Assembly (NCBI RefSeq): GCF_003049735.1
Contig: NZ_PIRM01000001.1
Coordinates: forward strand, 186,001 to 250,000
Origin: Campylobacter concisus
GTDB lineage: Bacteria; Campylobacterota; Campylobacteria; Campylobacterales; Campylobacteraceae
Reading direction: 5' to 3'
Length of the DNA stretch: 64,000 nucleotides
Shown here: one piece after another, positions 8,461 through 18,206 of the stretch
Position numbering within the stretch: position 1 is the first letter of the stretch
How the letters are laid out: the number at the start of each line of letters is the position of its first letter
The notes under the pieces: model-generated
Seen by the model: only the letters and a program-made list of their open reading frames with translations
What the model was told of the DNA's origin: nothing
Databases searched by the model: none
Position numbers and translations under genes: made by a program

Positions 8461-9029
8461 TGTTTTGTGCGTTTTGCAAGAGCTTTACGCTAAATACATT
8501 TTGTAAAATTTGCTCACAAATTTTAAGCGAGCCAAGCCCGATAGTAAGAGAACTAGAGGGCTTTAAAATTTATAGCTTTTACGGCTACTCTGAAATAAAA
8601 GAACTCATCCACTCCAAGCACCAAATGCACGGATATTTTATATATAAAAACTTAGCCAAATTTGCATTTAATCAATTTGCTAAAAGCTTTAGCTTACCGG
8701 AGAAAGTCTATGCTCTGCCGATAGATGATAGAGTGCATCACGGCTATTCGCACACGGCTATTTTGGCAAATGCGCTAAGGGCTAAAAATCTAAAGCCCAT
8801 ATTTCACGCACTGCATGCAACCAGCAAGATCAGCTATAGTGGTAAGGATTTGCAATTTAGACAAAATAACCCAAGAAATTTTAAAATCCTAAAAAAGATC
8901 ACTGCGCCAGTTATTTTAGTAGATGACATCGTAACCACTGGCACAACGATACTTGAGGCTAAAAACACTCTAGAAAAAGCTGGCGTAAAAGTACTTTTTG
9001 CTCTAGTTTTGGCTGATGCTAAATATTAA
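8460..9029 (+). CDS. ComF family phosphoribosyltransferase-like protein
   Basis: This is a 189-residue ComF-type protein. The N-terminal zinc finger is C3, C6, C15 and C18. The phosphoribosyltransferase-like core carries the PRPP-loop motif VILVDDIVTTGTT near residues 150-162. ComF proteins assist natural transformation in Gram-negative and Gram-positive bacteria, probably with single-stranded DNA import, although some act in other roles. It is translationally coupled to the lipoprotein gene upstream. Confidence 0.9.
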   Translation: MFCAFCKSFTLNTFCKICSQILSEPSPIVRELEGFKIYSFYGYSEIKELIHSKHQMHGYFIYKNLAKFAFNQFAKSFSLPEKVYALPIDDRVHHGYSHTAILANALRAKNLKPIFHALHATSKISYSGKDLQFRQNNPRNFKILKKITAPVILVDDIVTTGTTILEAKNTLEKAGVKVLFALVLADAKY

Positions 9030-9125
9030 ATTTAATTTTTTTCTTAAGTCTCTTTGGGCAGAAATTTACATAGTTCCAGCAGTGATCTATTTCGTTAGCA
9101 GTAAGAGCATGCAAAAGCAATAAAT

Positions 9126-9764
9126 TTATAGATAAAGCATAGTGCCAAGGCGAATCATATTTGAGCCACATTTTATCGCTAGCTCGAAGTCACTACTCAT
9201 ACCCATCGAGCAGATAGTCGCACCTTTTGGCTTTAGGCTCTCGTAAATTTTATAAGTTAGCTCAAAGCTCTTTTGAATCTCTTTTAGCTCATCCACATGC
9301 GCTCCGATACTCATCACACCTTTTAAATTTATATTTTTGCACTCGCTTTGTATGCGTTCATAAATTTCAGCCGCATTTGCCACGCTCACACCTTGCTTTG
9401 TATCCTCCTCAGCCGAGTTTATCTGAAGCAGAGTATCGAGCCGATAACTAAGCCTTTTATCGACCTCTACGGCTCTTTCAAAGCTATCGCAGCTTTGCCA
9501 AAGCACAGGTTTTAGGCTTATCATTTGATTGATTTTGTTATTTTGCAAGCGGCCGATCATATGCCATTTGATGTCAGTGAAATCTTGTAGCTCTAGCTCT
9601 TTTTTGGCCAGCTCTTGGACTCTGTTTTCGCCAAAATTTCTCTGCCCTTGTGCATAAAGCTCCCTTACCTCAGTGCATGTGACGTTTTTGCTAACGGCTA
9701 TTAGCGTCACGTCTTTGCTTAAATTTTCGATCTTTTCAAGTAGCTCACTTAAAACTATCATCAT
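9126..9764 (-). CDS. PLP-homeostasis protein (YggS/PLPBP family)
   Basis: This is a 212-residue alanine-racemase-fold protein that binds pyridoxal phosphate through the lysine of LIAVSKNV (K26). Other family motifs are NFGENRVQE (42-50), WHMIGRLQNNK (67-77) and SMGMSSDFELAI near 187-198. The family buffers PLP and keeps amino-acid pools balanced, and no catalysis is known. Its start overlaps the rseP stop (ATGA), with GGAGG inside the rseP end, so the two are coupled. Confidence 0.95.
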   Translation of the reverse strand: MMIVLSELLEKIENLSKDVTLIAVSKNVTCTEVRELYAQGQRNFGENRVQELAKKELELQDFTDIKWHMIGRLQNNKINQMISLKPVLWQSCDSFERAVEVDKRLSYRLDTLLQINSAEEDTKQGVSVANAAEIYERIQSECKNINLKGVMSIGAHVDELKEIQKSFELTYKIYESLKPKGATICSMGMSSDFELAIKCGSNMIRLGTMLYL

Positions 9765-10870
9765 AAACCTCCGCTTAGTTTCCTGATATCATTAAAGGTC
9801 GCAAGAACCATTATGCAAAGTAGCAGTACCCAGCCGCAGTATGTGAGTAAGGCAAGTACCCGCTCATTTACCTCGCGTCTAAAGATCAGCTCGTAAAGGT
9901 TAAAAAGTATGTGTCCGCCATCAAGCGCTGGGACTGGAAATAAATTGAAAACGCCTAAATTCACAGAGATGAGAGCTGTGATGAGAAGTAGCACGCTGAT
10001 GCTGATCTGAGCGGCTTTTGAGGTGACATCGGCGATCTGCAAGATACCGCCGACCTCTTTTAGTGGCACAGCTCCACTTACTATCTTAGTGACGCTTTTA
10101 AAGATGAGTTTTGAAGCCTCGATAGTCTCGCCTAAGGCAAATTTAAGGCTCTCTAAACCTGTGTGATAAATTTTTATCACTTCGCCGTTTGATCTAATAC
10201 CGATTAGTGGTTGCTGTACCTTTTCATTAAATAAATTTATCGTCTCGCCTATCTTTGGTGTTAAATTTATAGTTAGTGACGAACCGTTGCGGTCTATCAA
10301 AATGGTGCTTGGCTCAAGTTTTACGTTTTTACTGATCTCGTCCCACTCGGTTATTTTTACGCCATTTATCTCTAAAATTTTATCGTTTATTGCTATGCCA
10401 GCGCTCGCGGCTGCTGAACCTTCAACTATATATCCAACTATTGGCGCACGTTTTTCAACACCGATAAATCCAAGCAAAATGTATATAAAAAACGCCAAGA
10501 TAAAGTTAAAAAATGGTCCTGCAAAGAGAATGTAAATGCGCTTTAGCGGACTTAGCACGTTGTAGCTGTCCGCGTCGTAGTTTTTGGCTTTTGGGTCGGT
10601 GTCGTCTTGTCCTTTTAGCTGCACATATCCTCCAAGTGGGATAGCGCTTAGGCAGTAGTCGGTGCCGCCAACGTTTTTGGTGTAAATTTTCTCGCCAAAG
10701 CCGATGCTAAAGGTATTTACTTTGACGCCTAGCGATCTTGCTGCCAAAAAATGGCCAAGCTCGTGAAAAAATATGAGAAAACTAATGGCTAAAACGGTCA
10801 CTAAAAAATAAAACGAATACGCATAAAGCCCAAGGCAAAGCAGGGCTAGCGTGAAGAAAATACCTTTCAA
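9761..10870 (-). CDS. rseP: Site-2 intramembrane metalloprotease RseP
   Basis: This is a 369-residue M50 protease with the zinc motif HELGH at residues 36-40 in an early membrane helix, a PDZ domain (about 130-210; GSAAASAGIAINDKILEING) and the second metal motif PVPALDGGH near residue 313. It cleaves membrane-embedded substrates such as anti-sigma factors or signal-peptide remnants. It has one PDZ domain rather than the two of E. coli RseP. It lies downstream of pgsA and a conserved hypothetical gene. Confidence 0.95.
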   Translation of the reverse strand: MKGIFFTLALLCLGLYAYSFYFLVTVLAISFLIFFHELGHFLAARSLGVKVNTFSIGFGEKIYTKNVGGTDYCLSAIPLGGYVQLKGQDDTDPKAKNYDADSYNVLSPLKRIYILFAGPFFNFILAFFIYILLGFIGVEKRAPIVGYIVEGSAAASAGIAINDKILEINGVKITEWDEISKNVKLEPSTILIDRNGSSLTINLTPKIGETINLFNEKVQQPLIGIRSNGEVIKIYHTGLESLKFALGETIEASKLIFKSVTKIVSGAVPLKEVGGILQIADVTSKAAQISISVLLLITALISVNLGVFNLFPVPALDGGHILFNLYELIFRREVNERVLALLTYCGWVLLLCIMVLATFNDIRKLSGGL

Positions 10871-10938
10871 AACTTACCTTTTTTGAAAAAATTGATGAGA
10901 TTTTAGCCAAAGTTTATAAATTTACTCTCAAATGGTTT

Positions 10939-11835
10939 TTAGCTAAAAATTTCCCTTAGCCAAGATGTGACTTTACCTTTATTTAGACCTTTGCTTGCGC
11001 TTATATTGGTCTTGTCTTTGTTGTCTATGTCAAAATTTATATGAAAATAGGACTTCGCTTGATCGATAAATGGCTTTAGATTTAAAATATCAGGGCAGGG
11101 CAAAACGTCGCTTGGCAACTCTTGCAAAAAGCTCATGCCGCCATCGTTAAAATTTATTCTAGCCCTTGGCACAGCGTCGTTTCTAAGCTCTATCTCAAAT
11201 GTATGGTCATTTATAAAAGGGGCAAAAAGGCGAATTTCTAAGTGAAATTTACCGGCTAGCTCATCATGGCTTAGTCCTTGGTTGCTAAACCAGTAGCCAA
11301 AATTTACAGCATTTAGTGAGATATTAAAATCATAAGGATCAGCAGGGCTTACGCCTATACTGCGCAAAAGCTCATATATGGGTAGCTTTGTTTGCAAGCC
11401 ACCATAATAGTCATAAAGCTTGGCAAGTAGCGGATGTGTGCGACCAGCCTTCTCTTGTAAGCGTAAAATTTCAAAGATGTATCTGTGCGCAAACGAGCGG
11501 TGTGATATTGAGCGAGTAGCTTGCATGCTTAGATAGTCAAAAATTTCTGGGCTTTTTGAAAAGCTCATCGCACTCCAAATGCCACGCAAAGTCTCTATGT
11601 CGTTATCAAACGTATCAAATTTATCTGCATGGGTTTTGTCGTATTCTAAAGCGCAGCTTGATAAAAATTCATTTAGCTCAGGGCTGATCACAGCGCCAAT
11701 TTTTTCTAAATTTTTAGCATCGTGATAAAAATTTGTGTTGACGATCTTTTGATTTAGCTTTTTAGCTTGTTTTTGCAGAGCTGGCTCTAAATTTGCAGTG
11801 CGTTTTAGAATTATCTCTTTTAATTCGTAGCTCAA
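10939..11835 (-). CDS. Conserved hypothetical protein between pgsA and rseP
   Basis: This is a 298-residue soluble protein with no signal peptide or membrane segment. I do not recognise the fold. It is mixed alpha/beta, with a helical N-terminal half and a C-terminal half holding beta segments (FHLEIRLFAPF, HTFEIELRND, RINFNDGGM). It starts 2 nt after the pgsA stop, so the two are almost certainly cotranscribed. The same neighbourhood (pgsA, hypothetical, M50 protease) occurs, from memory, in C. jejuni. This suggests a conserved envelope-linked role, but none can be assigned. Confidence 0.75.
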   Translation of the reverse strand: MSYELKEIILKRTANLEPALQKQAKKLNQKIVNTNFYHDAKNLEKIGAVISPELNEFLSSCALEYDKTHADKFDTFDNDIETLRGIWSAMSFSKSPEIFDYLSMQATRSISHRSFAHRYIFEILRLQEKAGRTHPLLAKLYDYYGGLQTKLPIYELLRSIGVSPADPYDFNISLNAVNFGYWFSNQGLSHDELAGKFHLEIRLFAPFINDHTFEIELRNDAVPRARINFNDGGMSFLQELPSDVLPCPDILNLKPFIDQAKSYFHINFDIDNKDKTNISASKGLNKGKVTSWLREIFS

Positions 11836-11837
11836 AT

Positions 11838-12383
11838 TTAGCTCTTTTTCATCGCTTTTATGTAGGCAAAAATGTACTCAAATCCAGAATAAAGCGTAAG
11901 CGCAACAGCCATCCATAGCAAAAGCTCTCCGCCTGGCCAGCTCATCAGTAAAAATCCAACCGCAAACATCTGCGAGACTGTTTTTACTTTGCCTGCCATC
12001 GAGGCCGCGACCTCTACGCCGTCACTTGCCATCACGACACGAAAGCCAGTTATGAAAAATTCTCTTATCAAGATAAGATAGACAGCCCAAGCGCTAGCCC
12101 TTCCAAGCATCATGAGGCCTAAAAATGCAGCAAGAATTAGCATCTTGTCTGCCAATGGATCAAGGATCGCTCCAAGCTTAGTTTTTTGATCCCAGCTCCT
12201 TGCGATGTAACCGTCAAAAAAGTCAGTTACCGAGGCGATCACAAAAATAAGAGCTGCAAAGTAGTTTATCCAGCTCATGTGAATTTGCGTAAAAATTCCT
12301 GGCGCATTTACGAGCATAAAAAACATAAGTGGAGCCAGAAGTATCCTAAAAAACGCTAAAGAATTTGGTAAATTTAAACTCAC
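11838..12383 (-). CDS. pgsA: CDP-diacylglycerol-glycerol-3-phosphate 3-phosphatidyltransferase
   Basis: This is a 181-residue inner-membrane enzyme that makes phosphatidylglycerol-phosphate from CDP-diacylglycerol and glycerol-3-phosphate. The CDP-alcohol phosphotransferase signature D-G-x2-A-R-x8-G-x3-D-x3-D is visible as DGYIARSWDQKTKLGAILD followed by PLADKML (about residues 58-83). Several membrane segments follow. The start (MSLNLPNSLAFFRILLAP) matches relatives. Confidence 0.95.
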   Translation of the reverse strand: MSLNLPNSLAFFRILLAPLMFFMLVNAPGIFTQIHMSWINYFAALIFVIASVTDFFDGYIARSWDQKTKLGAILDPLADKMLILAAFLGLMMLGRASAWAVYLILIREFFITGFRVVMASDGVEVAASMAGKVKTVSQMFAVGFLLMSWPGGELLLWMAVALTLYSGFEYIFAYIKAMKKS

Positions 12384-12417
12384 AAATGTGCCTTTATGCC
12401 TGTAAATTTCAAATTTC

Positions 12418-13206
12418 TCATTTAAATGTCGTGCCGCCGTCGATCACAAATGTATGCCCAGTCACCCAGCTAGCCTTAGACGAGCATAAAAATAGACACG
12501 CTCCGGCTAGGTCTGTCGGCTGTCCCATGCGGTTTAGTGGGCTAAGCTTTGCTGTCATATCGCGCACCTCTTCGTAGTTTGTAAAGGCTCTTAGTGCATC
12601 TGTCTCGATAGGGCCGCCGCTTACGACGTTTACACGGATATTTTTCTCGCCAAGCTCGGTTGCAGCGTATCTTGCCATAGCTTCAACGGCTGCTTTTGCT
12701 GTGCCGTGACCTGCGTAGTTTTCGATATATACCAAATTTCCAGTCGATGATAGGCTGATGATGCTACCACCACCCACTTTTTCCATGCGTTTTGCAGCTT
12801 CTTGAGTGCCTACGACAAAGGCATTTACTGTTGCTGTAAAGATATTGTTTATGCCTCTTGGTTTTAGCTTCATAAATTTAGTGTATCCACCAGCTACTGC
12901 ACGACCTGATATAATTGCATTTGATATAAAAAAATCAATCCTATCAAAGTCCTCGTCTATCTTTAAAAATAGTTCTTTATAAGTTTCTGGCTCTAGGATA
13001 TTTAGCGCATATGCTCTGGCTTTTATCTTAAAATTTGCCTCAAGCTCTCTTGCTTGCTCATTTGCAAGTTCTTCGTTTGAGTTATAGGTAAATGCTATGT
13101 TTACGCCAGCTTTTGCAAATTCTTCGACTATGGCTCTGCCAATGCCTCTAGTGCCGCCACTGATAACTAGCGTTTTACCTTTAAATTCGTTTAGTGTGTC
13201 CTTCAT
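12418..13206 (-). CDS. fabL: Enoyl-ACP reductase, FabL type (SDR family)
   Basis: This is a 262-residue short-chain dehydrogenase. The nucleotide motif is GGTRGIG (17-23). The catalytic pair Y164 and K171 is separated by six residues (NYAGHGTAK) rather than the usual three. The Tyr-x6-Lys spacing and the ENY...AVSGG-like context (VNVVSGGPIETDALR) match FabL, the enoyl-ACP reductase III of Bacillus subtilis. It would reduce trans-2-enoyl-ACP in fatty-acid elongation with NAD(P)H. Its start overlaps the dapA stop by one base (TAATG). Whether it is the only enoyl reductase here is unknown. Confidence 0.85.
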   Translation of the reverse strand: MKDTLNEFKGKTLVISGGTRGIGRAIVEEFAKAGVNIAFTYNSNEELANEQARELEANFKIKARAYALNILEPETYKELFLKIDEDFDRIDFFISNAIISGRAVAGGYTKFMKLKPRGINNIFTATVNAFVVGTQEAAKRMEKVGGGSIISLSSTGNLVYIENYAGHGTAKAAVEAMARYAATELGEKNIRVNVVSGGPIETDALRAFTNYEEVRDMTAKLSPLNRMGQPTDLAGACLFLCSSKASWVTGHTFVIDGGTTFK

Positions 13207-14099
13207 TAAAAACCCTTTATTTCGTAATTTTTTATTACTTCTTCTATCTTTTTGAAATTTTCTTTACTTGGTTTGCAAAGTGGCAAGCGATACTCCAAAG
13301 AGTCGATGAGTCCAGCTAGATACATCGCTGCTTTGATCGGTATTGGATTGCTTTCGCAAAAGAGCGTTTTATTTATAGTATATAGATTGTCGTTTATTAG
13401 TTTTGCTTTTTTGTACTCTTCGTTCATTGCAAGGTGTGTAAGCTGTGAAATTTGATCTGGTAAGAGGTTTGCAGTAACTGAGATAACGCCTTTGCCACCA
13501 TTTGATATGATAGGATAGTTGATCGCATCTTCACCGCTAATGACTACTAAATTCGGCTCGTGAGCTAGTAGATCTACACATCTATCGATACTGCCTGTAG
13601 CCTCTTTGATGCCGTAGATATTTTTGCACTCTTTAAAAAGTCTAAAAACGGTCGCTGGCAAGATATCCACGCCAACTCTGCCAGGAACATTGTAAAGAAG
13701 CACAGGGATTTCAATGCTATTTGCAATGGCTTTGTAGTGCTCGTAAAGCCCTTCTTGTGTTGGTTTATTGTAGTAGGGCGCAACTGATAGGATGCCATCA
13801 GCGCCATGAGCTTGAGCAAATTTTGCGATACCAATAGCTTCGTGAGTCGCGTTACTGCCAGCACCAGCTAGTACTTTTACATTTGTGCCTTTACATGCAT
13901 CTACGGCTATTTCGATACAAATTCTATGCTCATCATGCGTCAGTGTTGCACTCTCGCCAGTGGTTCCAACTGGCACAACAACATCTATGCCGTGTTTTAT
14001 CTGTCTTTTTATTAGCTTTTCAAAACTAACTTCATCTACTTTTTGATTTTTAAATGGCGTAATGAGTGCGGTCATCGCACCTTGAAGCGAATTTTCCAC
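13206..14099 (-). CDS. dapA: 4-hydroxy-tetrahydrodipicolinate synthase
   Basis: This is a 297-residue class I aldolase-fold enzyme that condenses pyruvate with aspartate semialdehyde on the lysine/meso-diaminopimelate route. The Schiff-base lysine is K165 (YGIKEATGS), the catalytic tyrosine is Y136 (YNVPGR), and the PVGTTGES motif is at 43-50. It starts at ATG 14099, 2 nt after the M16 peptidase stop, and overlaps the fabL-like gene. Confidence 0.97.
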   Translation of the reverse strand: MENSLQGAMTALITPFKNQKVDEVSFEKLIKRQIKHGIDVVVPVGTTGESATLTHDEHRICIEIAVDACKGTNVKVLAGAGSNATHEAIGIAKFAQAHGADGILSVAPYYNKPTQEGLYEHYKAIANSIEIPVLLYNVPGRVGVDILPATVFRLFKECKNIYGIKEATGSIDRCVDLLAHEPNLVVISGEDAINYPIISNGGKGVISVTANLLPDQISQLTHLAMNEEYKKAKLINDNLYTINKTLFCESNPIPIKAAMYLAGLIDSLEYRLPLCKPSKENFKKIEEVIKNYEIKGF

Positions 14100-14101
14100 G
14101 T

Positions 14102-15343
14102 TTATTCCTTTTTTAATATTATTGTTGTGCTGGTTTTTTCATTAAAATATCTATTTGCTATATCTTTTAAAAGTTTTACATCAATTTTATCGATATTTTT
14201 TTCAAGCTCGTAAAGAGGCTTTATGTCGCCTCTAGCAAGGTATGAGCCATATAAATTTGCAACCTTGCTTGCACTCTCAAATGAGTAAATAAAATCAGTT
14301 TTTATCAAATTCTTAACTCTTAAAACATCATCTTTATCGATTGGCTTATTTTTTAAATCATCTATGATCTTTAAAATTTCAGCCTCAACCACGTTTGCTT
14401 CGACATCTGGGTTGCAAACTGCTAAAAATATAAATAAATTTTCATCAACACAGCTCATATTATAAGCATAAATTTGGTTTACAAGCATTAGCTCATCGAC
14501 TAGGTGCTGCTGCAAAATAGAGCTTTTGCCAGTGGCTAGATACTCGCTTATCGCGTTTAGCCCCACTTGATCAGCGTGTTTAAAATTTGGGATTTTGTAA
14601 GCAATCGCTAGCATTTGTGTTTGGCTATCTTTGTAGATGATAGCTCTTCTTGCGCCGTCTTGTTCAGGTTCTTTACAGTGAGATTTTGGGATGGCTCTTT
14701 TGTTTTTTATACCGCTAAAATTTTTCTTAGCCAGTTTAAATGCCTCATCCTTGCCGATGTCGCCACTTATCATCAAAATCGCATTTTTGGGCTGATAATA
14801 CGTAGCGTGAAATTCTTTTATGTCGGAGATATTCCAGTTTTCGATATCTTTTATAAAGCCTATCGGTGTCCAGTGATATGGATGATAGATAAATGCGTGG
14901 TTGTAGAGTCTAAAGTAGAGGTACCCCATAGGGTTATTATCTGTTCGCCACCTGCGTTCTTCATGCACCACGTCTCGCTCTGGCTGAAATTCTTTATCTT
15001 TTAGGCTTAAATTTTTCATAAGCTCAGCAAAAAGACCAAGCGTTTTGTCTAAATTTTCATTTGACGCTTTTATAAAGTAGTGGGTATAATCAAAGCCTGT
15101 ACTTGCGTTATTTACGCCGCCAAAGCCTTTTACTATTTCGTCAAATTCACCAGCTCGTAAATTTTTGGTTGATTTAAAATTTAGATGCTCTAACATGTGA
15201 GCGATGCCGCTTTTGCCCATCACTTCGTTTCTTGATCCAACTTTATAAAAGACATCGACGCTTATCACTTTTGAGCCAGGATTTACTGGTACGTGATAAA
15301 TTTCTAGTCCGTTTTCTAGTTTTGTTTTATTAAATTTTATCAA
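14102..15343 (-). CDS. M16 family zinc peptidase
   Basis: This is a 413-residue peptidase of the pitrilysin/processing-peptidase group. The inverted zinc motif HMLEH is at residues 49-53, and a distal glutamate lies in the [12 protein letters not shown] region (about 124-135). The C-terminal half is the typical non-catalytic M16 repeat. No signal peptide is evident, so it is probably cytoplasmic. It lies between pyrD and dapA in a compact operon. The substrate is unknown. Confidence 0.93.
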   Translation of the reverse strand: MIKFNKTKLENGLEIYHVPVNPGSKVISVDVFYKVGSRNEVMGKSGIAHMLEHLNFKSTKNLRAGEFDEIVKGFGGVNNASTGFDYTHYFIKASNENLDKTLGLFAELMKNLSLKDKEFQPERDVVHEERRWRTDNNPMGYLYFRLYNHAFIYHPYHWTPIGFIKDIENWNISDIKEFHATYYQPKNAILMISGDIGKDEAFKLAKKNFSGIKNKRAIPKSHCKEPEQDGARRAIIYKDSQTQMLAIAYKIPNFKHADQVGLNAISEYLATGKSSILQQHLVDELMLVNQIYAYNMSCVDENLFIFLAVCNPDVEANVVEAEILKIIDDLKNKPIDKDDVLRVKNLIKTDFIYSFESASKVANLYGSYLARGDIKPLYELEKNIDKIDVKLLKDIANRYFNEKTSTTIILKKE

Positions 15344-15354
15344 TCTTTTGCCTT

Positions 15355-16428
15355 TTATTTTTTAACATCTATGCCGACCGCTTCGCTAATAGAGGCAAAG
15401 CCATCTCTTTTTAAAAGTTCTAAAATTTCTAAATTTATATCTCTTGCGATCATTGGCCCTTTAAAGATAAAGCTTGTAAAAATTTGCACTAAATTTGCTC
15501 CCATTTTTATGCGCTCATATGCCTCTGCGCCGCTATCTATGCCGCCACATGCTATAAGCGTCGTCTTGCCGTAAAGCTCATCTGCCACAGCTTTAAATAT
15601 CTCTTTTGACTTTTGAGCGACTACTTTGCCACTTAGTCCACCAAAATCCTTCAAATTTGACGAGTGAGAGAGTGAATAATCAACGCTTGTATTTGAGACA
15701 AGCACGCCACTAGCGCCGTTTTCTACCGCGCAGCTACAAAGCTTGATCGCATCTTCGTGGCTCATATCAGGAGCGATTTTAAAGATAATTGGTTTTTTAG
15801 TAAGTGGCAAAATGACGCTAAAAAGTTCTTTTATGAAGCTCTCATCTTGCAAGGCTCTTAAATTTGGCGTGTTTGGTGATGAGACGTTTATGACAAAGGT
15901 GTCGCAAATTTCGCTAAATTCTTTTACTAAAATTTTATAGTCTTTTATTGCATCTTCGTTTGGTGTAACCTTGTTTTTACCGATATTTGCCCAGATAGGT
16001 AAAGTATAAGGATAAAGTTTTTTGACTCTATTTTTGATAGCCTCGCAGCCATCGTTGTTAAAACCCATCGCATTTTGGATACTCTCTTCATCTATGAGTC
16101 TAAAAAGCCTTGGTTTGTCGTTGCCGGGCTGTGGCTTTGGTGTAAATGTACCAAATTCTAAATACCCAAATCCAAGGGCTGTTAGTGCCTCAAACATCGT
16201 GGCGTTTTTATCAAAGCCACCTGCTATGCCAACTGGGTTGTGATAAGTGCTTGAAAATAAATTTTGTTTTAGCGCATTGTCATCGACCACGCACTTATTT
16301 GCTACAAAGCTTAATGATCCTGGAAAAATTTTATTTGCTCCGATCATTGCAAGTTCTGCGATTTTATGGGCAGTTTCAGGATCGAATTTAAAAAATATAG
16401 ATTTTAAAGTTTCGTAGTTTAAGCTCAT
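15355..16428 (-). CDS. pyrD: Dihydroorotate dehydrogenase (quinone), class 2
   Basis: This is a 357-residue flavoenzyme that oxidises dihydroorotate to orotate and passes electrons to quinone at the inner membrane. The N-terminal amphipathic helix that docks to the membrane is present (SIFFKFDPETAHKIAELAM). Core motifs include PVGIAGGFDKNA, VINVSSPNTPNLR (catalytic serine) and ACGGIDSG. The start at 16428 (MSLNYETLK) is chosen because AGAGG precedes it; the frame remains open 45 nt further upstream. Confidence 0.95.
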   Translation of the reverse strand: MSLNYETLKSIFFKFDPETAHKIAELAMIGANKIFPGSLSFVANKCVVDDNALKQNLFSSTYHNPVGIAGGFDKNATMFEALTALGFGYLEFGTFTPKPQPGNDKPRLFRLIDEESIQNAMGFNNDGCEAIKNRVKKLYPYTLPIWANIGKNKVTPNEDAIKDYKILVKEFSEICDTFVINVSSPNTPNLRALQDESFIKELFSVILPLTKKPIIFKIAPDMSHEDAIKLCSCAVENGASGVLVSNTSVDYSLSHSSNLKDFGGLSGKVVAQKSKEIFKAVADELYGKTTLIACGGIDSGAEAYERIKMGANLVQIFTSFIFKGPMIARDINLEILELLKRDGFASISEAVGIDVKK

Positions 16429-16481
16429 TTTAACCTCTTTAAAATGCCTAAAAATTTGTGCAAATCTTAGCAAAAATCGCC

Positions 16482-18206
16482 TTAAACTAAGGCTTTGCCT
16501 TTAAGTTTTGCATAAATTTCATTTCTCTTGCTAAGTTCTTCATCGCTTCCGATATCAACTATCTTTCCATCACTTAAAACCGCGATCTTATCAGCACTTT
16601 CAACTGTGCTTAGACGGTGAGCGATGACAAAGATGATCTTTTTGTTTCTTAGGTTGTTTATAGCCTTTGTGATCTCTTTTTCACTCTCGTTATCAAGCGC
16701 TGAAGTGGCCTCGTCAAAGATAAGAATTTGTGGGTTTTGATAAAGTGCCCTTGCTATTGCGATGCGTTGTCTTTGACCGCCTGAAAGGTTTGTGCCAAAT
16801 TCGTTTAAGATAGTGTTTATGCCGTTATCTAGTTTGTTTACAAACTCATAAGCATTTGCCATTTTTAGTGCATTTATCACGGCTTCTTCGTTAAATTCTC
16901 TGCCGTAAGCCACGTTTTTAGCGATTGTATCGTTAAAGATATAGACACGCTGCGTTACAAGTCCGATGTTTTGGCGAAGTGAGTGGATTTTGATATCTTT
17001 TAAATTTGTATTATTTATTAAAATTTCTCCGCTATTTACGTCGTAAAATCTCATGAGCAGATTCATGAGCGAGGTTTTTCCGCCACCACTTGAGCCAACA
17101 AGGGCTATAAATTCTGACTTACGAGCCTCTAAATTTATCCCTTTTAAAACCTCTTTGTCACCGTAGTTTAGGCAGACACCCTTAAATTTGATTAGGTTTA
17201 TCTCTTCGCTTAATTCTTTTTCACCATCTTTTATCTCACTCACTTTATCCATCAAGAAAAAGGTTCTCTCACTTGCGGCGATCGCATCCTGCATTTTATT
17301 GTATATATTTACGATACGTTTTAGTGGGGTGTAGAGCATAAAAAGCGCGGTTAAAAACGAGAAAAATGCACCCATATTTATATTTCCGTCGATGACGTCT
17401 TTGCCTCCTACGATAATAACGGCTGCGACACCAATAGAGCCTATCGTTTCCATAAGCGGACTTACTAATTGCTCAATTTTTACGGTTTTAAGATTTAGCT
17501 TGAAAAATTTGTTATTTTCTTCAACAAAACGTGAATGCTCGTATTTTTGGGCATTATTTGCTTTAATTATCTCGATATTTGTAAAAATTTCACTCAAGGC
17601 TGAAGTGATATCGGATGTCTTTTCTTGCGACTGCTTTGAAATTTTTTTCATCTTTTTAGCAAGGCGCGAGATCGGATAAATGGCTACTGGCATGACCACA
17701 AGTGCAAAAAACGCCAATTTAGGGCTTTGATATATGACTACACAAAGCAGGCCTATGATAGTTACAAGCTCTCTAATAAGCTCAGGTATGAAACTTGAAA
17801 CAATAGATCTTATGCGCTCTATGTCGTTCGTGGTTCTGCTTATTAGCTCGCCTGTTCTAAAATCATTAAAAAATTTTATGTCCAAATTTAGTAAATTTTC
17901 GACCATCTTTTCACGAAATCTTCTAATCGTATCTTGGCCGATATATGCCGTAAAATAAGCCTGCATAAATGTGCCTATATTTTTTAACAGATAAATAGCG
18001 ATGATCGCACATGGTAACAAATAAAGCAGTGTTTCGTTTTTTTCAACGAAAATTTTATTAAGTACTGGCTCCACCAAATACGCACTGACCGCTGTTCCGC
18101 CACTTGCAAGCCCCATGCCAATGAAGGCTAGGATAAAGTGTGGAATGTAGTCTTTAAAATATGGGCCAAAGCGTTTTAGCACATCTTTTAAGCCAAAGTT
18201 AGTCAT
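16482..18206 (-). CDS. msbA: Lipid A/lipid-type ABC exporter, MsbA-like
   Basis: This is a 574-residue half-transporter with an N-terminal six-helix membrane domain (about 20-310) and a C-terminal ATPase. Visible motifs are Walker [10 protein letters not shown], signature LSGGQRQR, Walker [13 protein letters not shown] and switch IAHRLS. It probably flips the lipid A core across the inner membrane. The ATG at 18206 ([10 protein letters not shown]) lies within the cysS end behind GGGAGAAAA, which makes an 8-nt overlap. An upstream ATG at 18230 is less likely. Confidence 0.9.
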   Translation of the reverse strand: MTNFGLKDVLKRFGPYFKDYIPHFILAFIGMGLASGGTAVSAYLVEPVLNKIFVEKNETLLYLLPCAIIAIYLLKNIGTFMQAYFTAYIGQDTIRRFREKMVENLLNLDIKFFNDFRTGELISRTTNDIERIRSIVSSFIPELIRELVTIIGLLCVVIYQSPKLAFFALVVMPVAIYPISRLAKKMKKISKQSQEKTSDITSALSEIFTNIEIIKANNAQKYEHSRFVEENNKFFKLNLKTVKIEQLVSPLMETIGSIGVAAVIIVGGKDVIDGNINMGAFFSFLTALFMLYTPLKRIVNIYNKMQDAIAASERTFFLMDKVSEIKDGEKELSEEINLIKFKGVCLNYGDKEVLKGINLEARKSEFIALVGSSGGGKTSLMNLLMRFYDVNSGEILINNTNLKDIKIHSLRQNIGLVTQRVYIFNDTIAKNVAYGREFNEEAVINALKMANAYEFVNKLDNGINTILNEFGTNLSGGQRQRIAIARALYQNPQILIFDEATSALDNESEKEITKAINNLRNKKIIFVIAHRLSTVESADKIAVLSDGKIVDIGSDEELSKRNEIYAKLKGKALV

